Shown: piece after piece, positions 19,020 to 26,196 of the stretch | How the letters are laid out: the number at the start of each line of letters is the position of its first letter | How positions within the stretch are numbered: position 1 is the stretch's first letter | NCBI GenBank assembly: GCA_020350365.1 | Contig: CP070712.1 | Span: forward strand, 274,922-310,284 | Length of the DNA: 35,363 nucleotides | DNA from: Thermoplasmatales archaeon | GTDB taxonomy: Archaea > Thermoplasmatota > E2 > DHVEG-1 | Direction: 5' to 3' | Notes under the pieces: model-generated | Seen by the model: the letters and a program-made list of their open reading frames with translations, nothing else | Told to the model about the DNA's origin: nothing | Database searches by the model: none | Program-made: the position numbers and the translations under genes

Positions 19020-19053
19020 ACAACTGGATGTAAAATATTAAGGGAGGTAATAT

Positions 19054-20103
19054 ATGAAGAAAATTGCAATAATCGGAATTCTTGTATTATTGATAGGTAC
19101 AACAACAGCTGTAACAGATGATAGCACTATTGTTAATGAACAATTAACCTCCTCTCTTGGAGATTTTTATGAAGTTTCCTCATTTTCTAATGGAATATAT
19201 ACTTCAACAAATATCCAAAATAGCAACAATGAACCTCATTCAATAAATGGAGATATCTATCCATATCATTGGGAGAGTAATGAATCCCTTTTTATTGTGA
19301 AAGTTACTTCTTCTAATTCATTTTATCTTGAAGATTTTTCATATAATCATGGTTGGAATATAATAACAGAAAAGCCAATTACAACTACGAGATATAGGTA
19401 TTGTTTCCTTACAAATAAAACAGAATTGGAGACACTAAAAGGAATTGGAAATGGTGCATTTGATTTAGGAAAACTAAGATATTTTCAAATTCAATTGGGA
19501 AAACTAAAGCTAATTAAAGATTATAGGAATCTTACTAACATGAATGGCAGCAGTTGGATAGATAGGATGATCTATGATAATCCAGTTTCGATACCATCAG
19601 GTACCTGGTATTTTGTTTTTGTTGGAACAATTTTTAATTTAGATCAAGATGAAGTTTTATCAGACATTTCAATATGGATGAATTTTAGTGGTACAGATTT
19701 AGATATAACTAGTTCAGAAGGAGGAAAGGTTTATGGAATGTGGTTTGGAGAATTTAATGCCAATCTGATCGTTAGTAAAGCACTTACTTCAGAAACAATG
19801 ATTGGGGGAAAAACTCAATTTAATGTTCATGATACATTCATCTATAAGTTTACACTCTTTAGACCAAAAAATCAAGGATTTTGGACTATGAAATGGATTA
19901 CTCCTTCAGGTTCAAAAAGAATGAGGATCATTATGATTGATGGAACAGAATATGGAAATCTAGATAATTATTATAGATGTACTGCTGGAATTGGAGAAAG
20001 TGGAGAATATAAACTAAGAACAAACTATTATGATACTATAACTGGAGGTATTAACCTTCCATCACCCATATATTTTGTAGGAATAGATGTAAAACTAAAT
20101 TAG
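19054..20103 (+). CDS. Exported protein of unknown function
   Basis: The 349-residue protein begins with a clear signal peptide (MKKIAIIGILVLLIGTTTAV, cleavage likely near residue 19-20). No further membrane segment and no C-terminal anchor is visible. The mature part is rich in Asn, Ser, Thr, Gly and aromatic residues, as in beta-sandwich surface proteins, and has several N-x-S/T sites for archaeal N-glycosylation. Segments such as SIPSGTWYFVFVGTIF and MIGGKTQFNVHDTFIYKF suggest two beta-rich domains. I cannot assign a family. Strong GGGAGGT precedes the ATG. Its promoter and leader are duplicated in front of the exported-protein gene at 21549, so the two may be expressed together. Confidence 0.7.
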   Translation: MKKIAIIGILVLLIGTTTAVTDDSTIVNEQLTSSLGDFYEVSSFSNGIYTSTNIQNSNNEPHSINGDIYPYHWESNESLFIVKVTSSNSFYLEDFSYNHGWNIITEKPITTTRYRYCFLTNKTELETLKGIGNGAFDLGKLRYFQIQLGKLKLIKDYRNLTNMNGSSWIDRMIYDNPVSIPSGTWYFVFVGTIFNLDQDEVLSDISIWMNFSGTDLDITSSEGGKVYGMWFGEFNANLIVSKALTSETMIGGKTQFNVHDTFIYKFTLFRPKNQGFWTMKWITPSGSKRMRIIMIDGTEYGNLDNYYRCTAGIGESGEYKLRTNYYDTITGGINLPSPIYFVGIDVKLN

Positions 20104-20522
20104 GAATCAGCATTTTTTATGGATTGTATCCAATGCTTGCTTTTTTATATTCTACAGCCTATAGTATATATAATTGGTTAGCTTTAACTCTGATTATTAT
20201 CTTTTTAATAATAATTCTTTTATGTGCTGACTGAGGATTCACACCTTATATTTTTTATAATTAGTCTTCATAATTAAAATCCATATACACAATATCATAA
20301 ACAAAAGATATTGGCAATATTGCAAAGGTTTCTGCGTGCCTACAAGAATAACCATCCTGTTTCCACAAATTGTAACATTTAAATATCTTAAATCAATCGA
20401 TGAAATATGTCAAAATAATTGAATTTTCGTCAAAATTTGAATATTTTATCCTTTTTGGTCAATTACTTTTTAACCTTTTATTTTATTCATATTATTAGTT
20501 AATAATAAGAGGGAGGACTAAA
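20104..20522 (+). other. Intergenic region with TATA core and no convincing gene
   Basis: These 419 bases separate two exported-protein genes. A T6 run at 20112-20118 may end the upstream transcript. A 33-codon hydrophobic frame (20133-20234) has no ribosome-binding site and is not called. The identical TATA core TTGTAACATTTAAATATC (20370-20387) lies about 140 bases before the next ATG, so the predicted mRNA would have a leader near 115 bases. GGGAGG stands just before the ATG at 20523. Confidence 0.5.
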
Positions 20523-21275
20523 ATGAATAATAAATTGTATAAAAAGACGCTGGTTTTAGGGACAATAATTTTACTTTTTGGAATGAGTACTGTATCAGCT
20601 CTAAACAATTATTCAGAGCCAACCAAAATGATTGAAACCATTGTAACTCCTACCACGGATGTAGATACTTTTAATCCAACCGATGATGCGACTATATTGC
20701 AACCGAAACCTAATGATCCAAATACCGGTTTAAAAATAAGAAATCATGGTGATGGAGGTTGGACTTGGCAAGGATTGATAAAATTTGATATATCCACTAT
20801 ACCATCAAATGCTGAAATAATATCTGCTACATTAAATTGTTTTTACAGGACTTTTGCAGATAATAATCCTACTGGTCACGTAATTAATCTCTATAGATTA
20901 ACCAGTGATTGGATGGAAGAAACAGTAACATGGAATACACAACCAACTTATGTATTTCAGCCTACTAGCTATATAATAATGCCAAGCTCACCTGGTGTTT
21001 GGCTTCAATGGGATGTTAAAAGCGATATTGAGAATTTTGTTAAAGGTCTAGAAGATAATTTTGGATGGAAGATTTCAGATGATACATTATGGCCATGGCC
21101 TGATATTCCAATAACTCGCCTTAACTACAAAGAATACGAAAGTGATATTCCTTATCTAGAAATTGAATTTACCAGGTCAAGAAGCAGGGAGATAACAAAT
21201 CCATTTTTAATTCGATTATTTGAATGCTTTCCAAATGCATTTCCAATACTACGACAACTTTTGGGATTCCAGTAA
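20523..21275 (+). CDS. Exported DNRLRE-domain protein with C-terminal PNAFPILRQLLG motif
   Basis: The 250-residue protein has a signal peptide (residues 1-26, ending VSALN). The mature part fits the DNRLRE / CBM96-like beta-sandwich domain: DDATILQP near the start, LIKFDISTIPSNAEIISATL, LYRLTSDWMEETVTWNTQP, and WDVKSDIENFVKG. Such domains occur in archaeal surface and disaggregatase-related proteins. After the domain comes an Arg/Ser-rich linker (TRSRSREITNP) and the C-terminal motif LFECFPNAFPILRQLLGF. I have an impression of similar endings (LFERFPN-type) on other exported proteins of Thermoplasmatota and some methanogens, so it may be a sorting or anchoring tail; this is inference. GGGAGG lies before the ATG. 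Confidence 0.75.
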   Translation: MNNKLYKKTLVLGTIILLFGMSTVSALNNYSEPTKMIETIVTPTTDVDTFNPTDDATILQPKPNDPNTGLKIRNHGDGGWTWQGLIKFDISTIPSNAEIISATLNCFYRTFADNNPTGHVINLYRLTSDWMEETVTWNTQPTYVFQPTSYIIMPSSPGVWLQWDVKSDIENFVKGLEDNFGWKISDDTLWPWPDIPITRLNYKEYESDIPYLEIEFTRSRSREITNPFLIRLFECFPNAFPILRQLLGFQ

Positions 21276-21318
21276 TTCCAAAATCCTTCTATTTCTTTTT
21301 TATTTGTACAGTTAGATT

Positions 21319-21420
21319 CTATTTGTCGGTATCTCTCTAGTATGTACAATAATTTTTGCCGTTCATTTTTAGAGAATTAGAATATTTACAATTTTACTTT
21401 TCGACAGTTCAATTAATATA
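21319..21420 (+). repeat. Intergenic repeat, copy C (upstream half)
   Basis: These 102 bases align without gaps to 23060-23161. Both begin CTATTTGTCGGTATCT and end TTCGACAGTTCAATTAATATA, with a more diverged middle, roughly three quarters identical overall. The two copies flank the exported-protein gene at 21549. Confidence 0.8.
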
Positions 21421-21538
21421 TAATATTTCCTTCGAACAAAGGAATTATACTTTTGAAAATCTTATTTCTGTTAACATTCTCCATATCTATTATTGTAACA
21501 TTTAAATATCCCTTAATGTATGTAAAATATGAGGGAGG
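21413..21538 (+). repeat. Leader cassette, copy C (downstream half)
   Basis: These 126 bases match the cassette at 18921-19047, including the TATA core TTGTAACATTTAAATATC at 21493-21510 and the GGGAGG ribosome-binding site. This intergenic region is therefore a hybrid of the two repeat families. Confidence 0.75.
21498..21510 (+). promoter_or_regulatory. TATA box of the exported-protein gene at 21549
   Basis: AACATTTAAATATC predicts a start near 21531, at GGGAGG (21533-21538) and 18 bases before the ATG at 21549. It rules out the longer reading frame starting at 21453, which would begin upstream of the promoter. Confidence 0.6.
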
Positions 21539-21548
21539 ACAAGAAAGC

Positions 21549-23006
21549 ATGGTTAGAAACCCTGTCTTGTTATATAAAATATTGGTATTTGGGATTATTA
21601 TTCTGTTCATTGGTTTTATAGTTCAACCAGAAGGAAATTTTTCCAATGAACCTGCAATGCAATTCATAAAAAATAGAGCATTAATTAATGAAAAACCCGT
21701 TGGTATGTGCCAATCATCTTATAATGAAGATTGTGAATATATGTGTGGGTTCAATGTATATCCTAGCCCTGGAGAAATTGTTTGTTTTCCGGTTTATGAT
21801 CCTTCAGAATGTTCGTCGTATTGTGAATTGGATGTGACTTTGTATTCTGGTACATACGGTTGTGATGGTATATGGTATTCAACAGAATATGAGACTGGCA
21901 TTTTATATGGTATAAATCCCTTTGATTGTGAAATATGGTTAATTGGTGGAGGTGGTGTCGATATTTTGGATTTAGCATACAATCCTAATAATTATTACAT
22001 GTATGGTAGTTCAGATAACAATTATCTCTATAAAATTAACCAATATACTGGTGAGCAGGAACAAATAGGTCCTTTCGGTGGAAGTGTCGGCTATATGATA
22101 GGTATGGCATTTGACGCCGATGGTGTATTATATGGTTGGGATCTTGCATCAGATAAACTTTGGACAATTGACACAGAAACTGGTGAAGCAACAGAAGTTG
22201 GACCTTTAGGTATAAACATTAACTATGCTCAAGGTGGTGATTTTTGTAGAGCAACAGATGTCTTGTATCTAACTGCCTATACAACTACTGGACAATTATA
22301 TGAATGTGATGAAGATACTGGAGAATGTACCCTTATTGGTAACTTTGAAGGTGGTGTGGAAATTACTGGAACCATAATCATTCAAGATTGCACATATTAT
22401 CCAGCACCACCTAAAGCACCCCAAATTTCAGGGCCAGATAATGGAGTAATAAACCAAGAATATAATTTTACCATTAATACTACTGATCCCAATGGAGATG
22501 ATATATCCTACTACATTGAGTGGGGTGATAACACTAGCAGTGGATGGATTGGCCCCTATCCTTCAGGTGAAGAGATAACAGTCAATCATACATGGTCTGA
22601 ACATGGAGTTTATGAAATAAAGGCAAAAGCTAAAGATAATTTTGATTTGATTAGTAAATGGTCAGAGTCTTTTTTTATTGATATTATCAAAGGACCAGAA
22701 ATTGAGATAGATTCATTCAAAGGTGGATTATTCAGGGTTAGTGCACAAATTAAAAATATTGGTGGTTTAGAAGCAGTCAATGTTAGTTGGAAAATCACAC
22801 TTGAAGGTGGTGCATTTTTTGGTAAAGAAACAACTGGTGTTGTAAATATTCCTATAGGTGGAAATATTACAATTAATTCAAATTTTATATTTGGATTTGG
22901 ACCAACTAAGTTAACTATAACAGCCGATATACCTGAATCTTCTGATTCACAAAGCAGAGGCGGGTTTGTTCTATTGATCTATACTCATGTTAATGTTGGA
23001 GGTTAA
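21549..23006 (+). CDS. Exported beta-propeller / PKD-domain surface protein
   Basis: The 485-residue protein starts with an N-terminal signal or anchor (LLYKILVFGIIILFIGFIV). A short Cys-rich block (about ten Cys, pattern CxxxxxxDCEYMC...CSSYC) follows. Next comes a propeller-like region with repeated YxIDxxTGExxxIGP-type blades (LYKINQYTGEQEQIGP, LWTIDTETGEATEVGP). A PKD-type domain follows (DPNGDDISYYIEWGDNTSSGW...VNHTWSEHGVYEIKAKAKD). The end is a CARDB-like beta-sandwich (VSAQIKNIGGLEAVNVSW...GGFVLLIYTHVNVGG). It is a likely cell-surface binding or adhesion protein. An in-frame ATG at 21453 exists, but the promoter and GGGAGG lie between it and 21549, so the later ATG is used. Repeats flank the gene on both sides. 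Confidence 0.8.
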   Translation: MVRNPVLLYKILVFGIIILFIGFIVQPEGNFSNEPAMQFIKNRALINEKPVGMCQSSYNEDCEYMCGFNVYPSPGEIVCFPVYDPSECSSYCELDVTLYSGTYGCDGIWYSTEYETGILYGINPFDCEIWLIGGGGVDILDLAYNPNNYYMYGSSDNNYLYKINQYTGEQEQIGPFGGSVGYMIGMAFDADGVLYGWDLASDKLWTIDTETGEATEVGPLGININYAQGGDFCRATDVLYLTAYTTTGQLYECDEDTGECTLIGNFEGGVEITGTIIIQDCTYYPAPPKAPQISGPDNGVINQEYNFTINTTDPNGDDISYYIEWGDNTSSGWIGPYPSGEEITVNHTWSEHGVYEIKAKAKDNFDLISKWSESFFIDIIKGPEIEIDSFKGGLFRVSAQIKNIGGLEAVNVSWKITLEGGAFFGKETTGVVNIPIGGNITINSNFIFGFGPTKLTITADIPESSDSQSRGGFVLLIYTHVNVGG

Positions 23007-23059
23007 AAAATAAGTACTCAAAAAATCCAATCTCTTTTTTTTACTTTTCCAGTAAAACT

Positions 23060-23161
23060 CTATTTGTCGGTATCTATCTAGCAAGTACAAAATGATTTGT
23101 CATACAATGATTGAGAATTAAAATTTTTACTATGTTACTGTTCGACAGTTCAATTAATATA
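23060..23161 (+). repeat. Intergenic repeat, copy D
   Basis: This is the second copy of the 102-bp element at 21319-21420. Its end carries the TATA box of the DUF63 gene. It lacks the downstream CGAACAAAGG/TTGTAACATTT half found in copies A and C. Confidence 0.8.
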
Positions 23162-23163
23162 TT
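23153..23163 (+). promoter_or_regulatory. TATA box of the DUF63 gene
   Basis: ATTAATATATT is centred near 23158; the predicted transcription start is near 23185, a few bases before the ATG at 23189. This supports a start much later than the open frame begins (23111). Confidence 0.5.
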
Positions 23164-23188
23164 ATTTTTTCCTTTCATGCAAAGAAAT

Positions 23189-24226
23189 ATGAAACTAATA
23201 GAGGTTTATAGAAGAAACCCAATATCATTTTCTTTATACATACTCCTAATCATAATAGTTGTAATAATTGCTGGACTTGTATTTGCTCCATCTGTGTTTT
23301 ATGATCAATGGATTTGGAAATATTATTGGGGTCCTATTGTAGCAGATGCTTCTGGTAGTGTTGCTTATCATAATGGAGTTGAAGCTAGAGAAGGTTATAC
23401 AATAATATCCGAGATAACTTATGGAATAATCCTGGTTTGTGCTTTATATGCTATCTATAAACTTTTGAAAAAACTCAATATTACAGTTGATTGGAAATTT
23501 GCTCTAGCATTAATGCCTTATTATTTATTTGGACCTATTAGTAGGGTTCTTGAAGATTCAGATTATTTTCATGAACCTGTTGAATATTGGTTTATTTCGC
23601 CATTAATATATCTTCAAATTGCATTTTATGCAATATTTTTCTTATTACTTGGTTATTATCTTGAAAGGAAATTTAAAAATAAAATTTTTTCAGTAAATAT
23701 TATTTTATTTTTAGGAGGTTTAATTTTCTTTATTCCATCAATATATTTGATTTCAATTTGGATATTGGGTGATAGATGGGGATATACTACTGGTGTAAGA
23801 TTTGATGTTTTTTTAATTGTTTTAGGTTTAGTATTTTTAATTGTTGGCCTTGTTTTTCTGGTATCATATATCTTCAAAAATAACAAAAAAATCTCTGTTT
23901 ATAAAAATCCTCTTAATTTAGCAATGCTCTCAGGCCACCTAATAGACGGAATTACTAGCTATATAAGCATAAAAGATCCTTTTTCAATGGGTTTATCATA
24001 TGCTGAGAAACATCCAGCATCAAATGTTTTATTAAATATTTGGGGTCCATTGTTTCCTATAGTAAAATTTTTACTGATAATATTTGTTATTTATGTTTTT
24101 GATATAATGTTTAAAGATGAATTAAAAGATCATATTACTCTTGTTAATCTTCTAAAAATCGGTATCCTCATTCTTGGTTTTTCACCAGGTTTACGTGATC
24201 TTTTAAGAGTTACAATGGGTGTATAA
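23189..24226 (+). CDS. DUF63 family membrane protein
   Basis: This 345-residue integral membrane protein has about eight to nine hydrophobic segments. Family marks of the archaeal DUF63 proteins are seen: WKYYWGPIVAD near the start, EGYTIISEITYGI, the FGPISRVLEDSDYF segment, GHLIDGITSYISI, EKHPASNVL, and the ending LGFSPGLRDLLRVTMGV. Function is unknown. The frame is open from 23111, but the promoter lies inside that stretch, and ATG 23177 or, better, ATG 23189 fits the TATA box spacing. No ribosome-binding site is seen, in line with a near-leaderless mRNA. It is followed closely by lipA (stop at 24226, next ATG at 24231), so lipA probably uses the same transcript. Confidence 0.8.
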   Translation: MKLIEVYRRNPISFSLYILLIIIVVIIAGLVFAPSVFYDQWIWKYYWGPIVADASGSVAYHNGVEAREGYTIISEITYGIILVCALYAIYKLLKKLNITVDWKFALALMPYYLFGPISRVLEDSDYFHEPVEYWFISPLIYLQIAFYAIFFLLLGYYLERKFKNKIFSVNIILFLGGLIFFIPSIYLISIWILGDRWGYTTGVRFDVFLIVLGLVFLIVGLVFLVSYIFKNNKKISVYKNPLNLAMLSGHLIDGITSYISIKDPFSMGLSYAEKHPASNVLLNIWGPLFPIVKFLLIIFVIYVFDIMFKDELKDHITLVNLLKIGILILGFSPGLRDLLRVTMGV

Positions 24227-24230
24227 TCAT

Positions 24231-25076
24231 ATGAGACGTCATCCAGATTGGTTAAAAGTCAAAATTGGGGGTGGGGAGAATTATGTTAGGATGAAATCTC
24301 TTTTAAGAGATGCTAAGCTTCATACAATTTGTCAAGAAGCAAAGTGTCCTAATATTGCAGAATGTTTTGGTACTGGAACTGCTGTATTTTTAATTTTAGG
24401 AGATGTTTGTACTAGAAATTGTAGATATTGTTATGTAAAACATGGGGTGCCTTCAAAATTAAATATTAATGAACCAAAAGATGTTGCATTGAGTGTTGAT
24501 AAATTAGATCTTAAATATGTTGTAATCACATCTGTTACTAGAGATGATCTAAAAGATGGTGGAGCAAATGTTTTTAATAATACTATTAAGGAGATTAAAA
24601 AAATCAATAAAAACTGTTATGTAGAAGTATTGATACCAGATTTTAATGGTAGAATAGAATCTTTAAAAAAAATTATTATCGCAAAGCCAGATGTTATCAA
24701 TCACAATATTGAGGTTGTAAAAGATTTATTTAAAGAAATGCGACCTCAAGGTAATTATGATATCAGTTTAAAAATTTTAAAAGAAATCAAAAAAATAAAA
24801 AATGATGTAAAAACAAAATCTGGTTTTATGATAGGTCTTGGTGAAACCGAAAGTCAAATCTTGAATACGATGAAAGATTTAAGAAATGCAAATGTTGATT
24901 TTTTAACAATTGGTCAATACTTACAACCTTCAAGAAATCATGCACAAATTAGAAAATATTATACTCCAGATGAATTTGAGCAATTTAAGAAAATTGCTCT
25001 TGATATGGGTTTTGCACATGTTGAATCCGGACCACTTGTTAGAAGTTCTTATCATGCAGAAAAAGTAATTTCTTAA
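24231..25076 (+). CDS. lipA: Lipoyl synthase (radical SAM)
   Basis: LipA inserts two sulfur atoms into a protein-bound octanoyl chain to make the lipoyl cofactor. Both iron-sulfur sites are complete: the auxiliary cluster at C34, C39 and C45 (CQEAKCPNIAEC) with the RSSY serine motif near residue 272, and the radical SAM CxxxCxxC at C60, C64 and C67. TSVTRDDLKDGG and ETLG-like GLGETESQ are also present. At 281 residues it is full length. An in-frame GTG at 24219 overlaps the DUF63 gene, but the ATG at 24231 has GGTGT about nine bases before it. The two following genes encode a split lipoate ligase, so this is a lipoylation cluster. Confidence 0.95.
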   Translation: MRRHPDWLKVKIGGGENYVRMKSLLRDAKLHTICQEAKCPNIAECFGTGTAVFLILGDVCTRNCRYCYVKHGVPSKLNINEPKDVALSVDKLDLKYVVITSVTRDDLKDGGANVFNNTIKEIKKINKNCYVEVLIPDFNGRIESLKKIIIAKPDVINHNIEVVKDLFKEMRPQGNYDISLKILKEIKKIKNDVKTKSGFMIGLGETESQILNTMKDLRNANVDFLTIGQYLQPSRNHAQIRKYYTPDEFEQFKKIALDMGFAHVESGPLVRSSYHAEKVIS

Positions 25077-25095
25077 AACCATAAAAAAGAAGAAA

Positions 25096-25104
25096 TTTAT
25101 AAAT
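25096..25104 (+). promoter_or_regulatory. TATA box ahead of lplB
   Basis: TTTATAAAT is centred at 25100, 27 bases before the ATG at 25127. No ribosome-binding site is present, which fits a leaderless transcript and favours that ATG over the earlier one at 25103. Confidence 0.45.
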
Positions 25105-25126
25105 GATAAATAAATGCATTATTATA

Positions 25127-25411
25127 ATGCAATCGCAGTCTACTTATAAAGTTCCAAATGGGAAACTTCTAAAAATATTTTTAAAATATAATGAAAATGA
25201 GAACTTAATTGATGATTTAAAAATTACAGGTGATTTTTTTGCTTATCCTGAAGAAGCAATAGAATTAATCGAACACAAACTTAAAAATGCTTTTTTAAAA
25301 AAAGAAATTTTAATTGAAAAAATTTACTCAATCATTGAAAAAAATCATATTGAATTTATTGGTTTAGATGCAGAGAGTTTGACAAAAGGAATATTGATGT
25401 GTTTGAAATGA
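25127..25411 (+). CDS. lplB: Lipoate-protein ligase, C-terminal subunit
   Basis: The 94-residue protein equals the C-terminal domain of bacterial lipoate ligase, which in Thermoplasma and several other archaea is a separate subunit needed for the adenylation step. Motifs: YKVPNGKLLKIFLKY at the start, LKITGDFFAYPEEAIELIEHKL in the middle and IEFIGLDAESL near the end. Starting at ATG 25103 would add eight residues; the TATA spacing favours 25127. Its TGA overlaps the lplA ATG (ATGA), so the two subunits are coupled in translation and expected in equal amounts. Confidence 0.88.
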   Translation: MQSQSTYKVPNGKLLKIFLKYNENENLIDDLKITGDFFAYPEEAIELIEHKLKNAFLKKEILIEKIYSIIEKNHIEFIGLDAESLTKGILMCLK

Positions 25412-26172
25412 AAGAACAATGGAGATTATTGATTACTGAAAATAATTCAGCTTACACCAACATGGCAATGGATAGAGCTGAACTTGTTAGTGTTAGTGAG
25501 GGTAAAGCTCCCCCTACTGTTAGATTTTTTACATGGAAGCCCGCTGCAATATCAATTGGATATTTTCAAAGTTTAAATGAAGAGGTCGATCTTGCTGCCT
25601 GTAAAAACCTTGGTGTTGACTATGTTAGAAGAATTACCGGAGGTGGGGCTGTGTATCATGATAAAGAACTTACTTATAGCATTGTAATCCCCGAATCTCA
25701 TGGTCAAATTCCAAAAAATATTATGCAGAGCTATGGTAGAATTTGTAGAGCAATAATAAAGGGTTTAAATCAACTTGATATCCAAAGTAAGTATGTGCCA
25801 ATTAATGATATAATTGCTAATGGAAAAAAAATCTCAGGTAATGCGCAGACAAGAAAATTAAAAACAGTTCTACAGCATGGTACTATTCTATTGGATGTTG
25901 ATGTTGAGGAAATGTTTTCTCTTTTAATTGTGCCAAATGAAAAGATAAGAGATAAGATGATTTCTGATGTAAAACAAAGAGTTACATCTGTAAAACATAT
26001 TTTGGGTAAAGACATTGGTTTTAAGAATATTGCTGATGCAATGAAGATTGGTTTTGAAGAGGAGTTTAATATTGAACTTAATGAAGGTACTTTTACAGAA
26101 GAGGAAATTGAACTTACTAATAAATTTGAAAGAGAATTTTTTTCGACAAAGGAATGGAACCATAAAAGATAA
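25408..26172 (+). CDS. lplA: Lipoate-protein ligase, catalytic subunit
   Basis: LplA activates lipoate (or octanoate) with ATP and attaches it to a lysine of 2-oxoacid dehydrogenase E2 or glycine cleavage H protein. The lipoate-binding motif RRITGGGAVYHD is at residues 74-85 and the conserved lysine lies in GKKISGNAQ near residue 135. The protein (254 residues) lacks the C-terminal domain of bacterial LplA, which is supplied by lplB just upstream. A GTG at 25399 is in frame, but the ATG at 25408 with the 4-base overlap is the normal arrangement. Together with lipA it would cover both salvage and new synthesis; no LipB-type octanoyltransferase is seen here. Confidence 0.94.
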   Translation: MKEQWRLLITENNSAYTNMAMDRAELVSVSEGKAPPTVRFFTWKPAAISIGYFQSLNEEVDLAACKNLGVDYVRRITGGGAVYHDKELTYSIVIPESHGQIPKNIMQSYGRICRAIIKGLNQLDIQSKYVPINDIIANGKKISGNAQTRKLKTVLQHGTILLDVDVEEMFSLLIVPNEKIRDKMISDVKQRVTSVKHILGKDIGFKNIADAMKIGFEEEFNIELNEGTFTEEEIELTNKFEREFFSTKEWNHKR

Positions 26173-26196
26173 TAATTTTAAAGTTATTGAATAATT

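Larger units (their letters stand above)
18921..19047 (+). repeat. Leader cassette, copy A
   Basis: These 127 bases align with 21413-21538 almost without gaps. The shared landmarks are TTAATATATAAT, CGAACAAAGGAATT, TACTTTT, CTCCATATCT, TTGTAACATTTAAATATC, TGTAAAATAT and GGGAGG. The cassette ends at the ribosome-binding site of the exported-protein gene at 19054, so it is a promoter-plus-leader unit. Confidence 0.75.

Noticed and set aside
20133-20234. 33-codon hydrophobic frame (MLAFLYSTAYSIYNW...) between two exported-protein genes
   Set aside because: No ribosome-binding site, no well-placed TATA box, and hydrophobic short frames arise easily in AT-rich DNA. A conserved homologue would change this.
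20400-20498. 32-codon frame in the leader before the DNRLRE gene
   Set aside because: Its ATG would lie upstream of the transcription start predicted from the TATA core, and the product is not protein-like.
21453-21548. Longer N-terminus for the propeller/PKD protein starting at ATG 21453
   Set aside because: The added part spans the repeated leader with its TATA box and ribosome-binding site, matching non-coding DNA before 19054, so it is an upstream open frame by chance.
18921-23161. The repeats as ends of an insertion sequence or transposon
   Set aside because: They are direct, not inverted, contain promoters, and no transposase or integrase is encoded between them.
23111-23188. Longer N-terminus for the DUF63 protein
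   Set aside because: It is encoded by the copy D intergenic repeat containing the promoter; the later ATG fits the promoter spacing.
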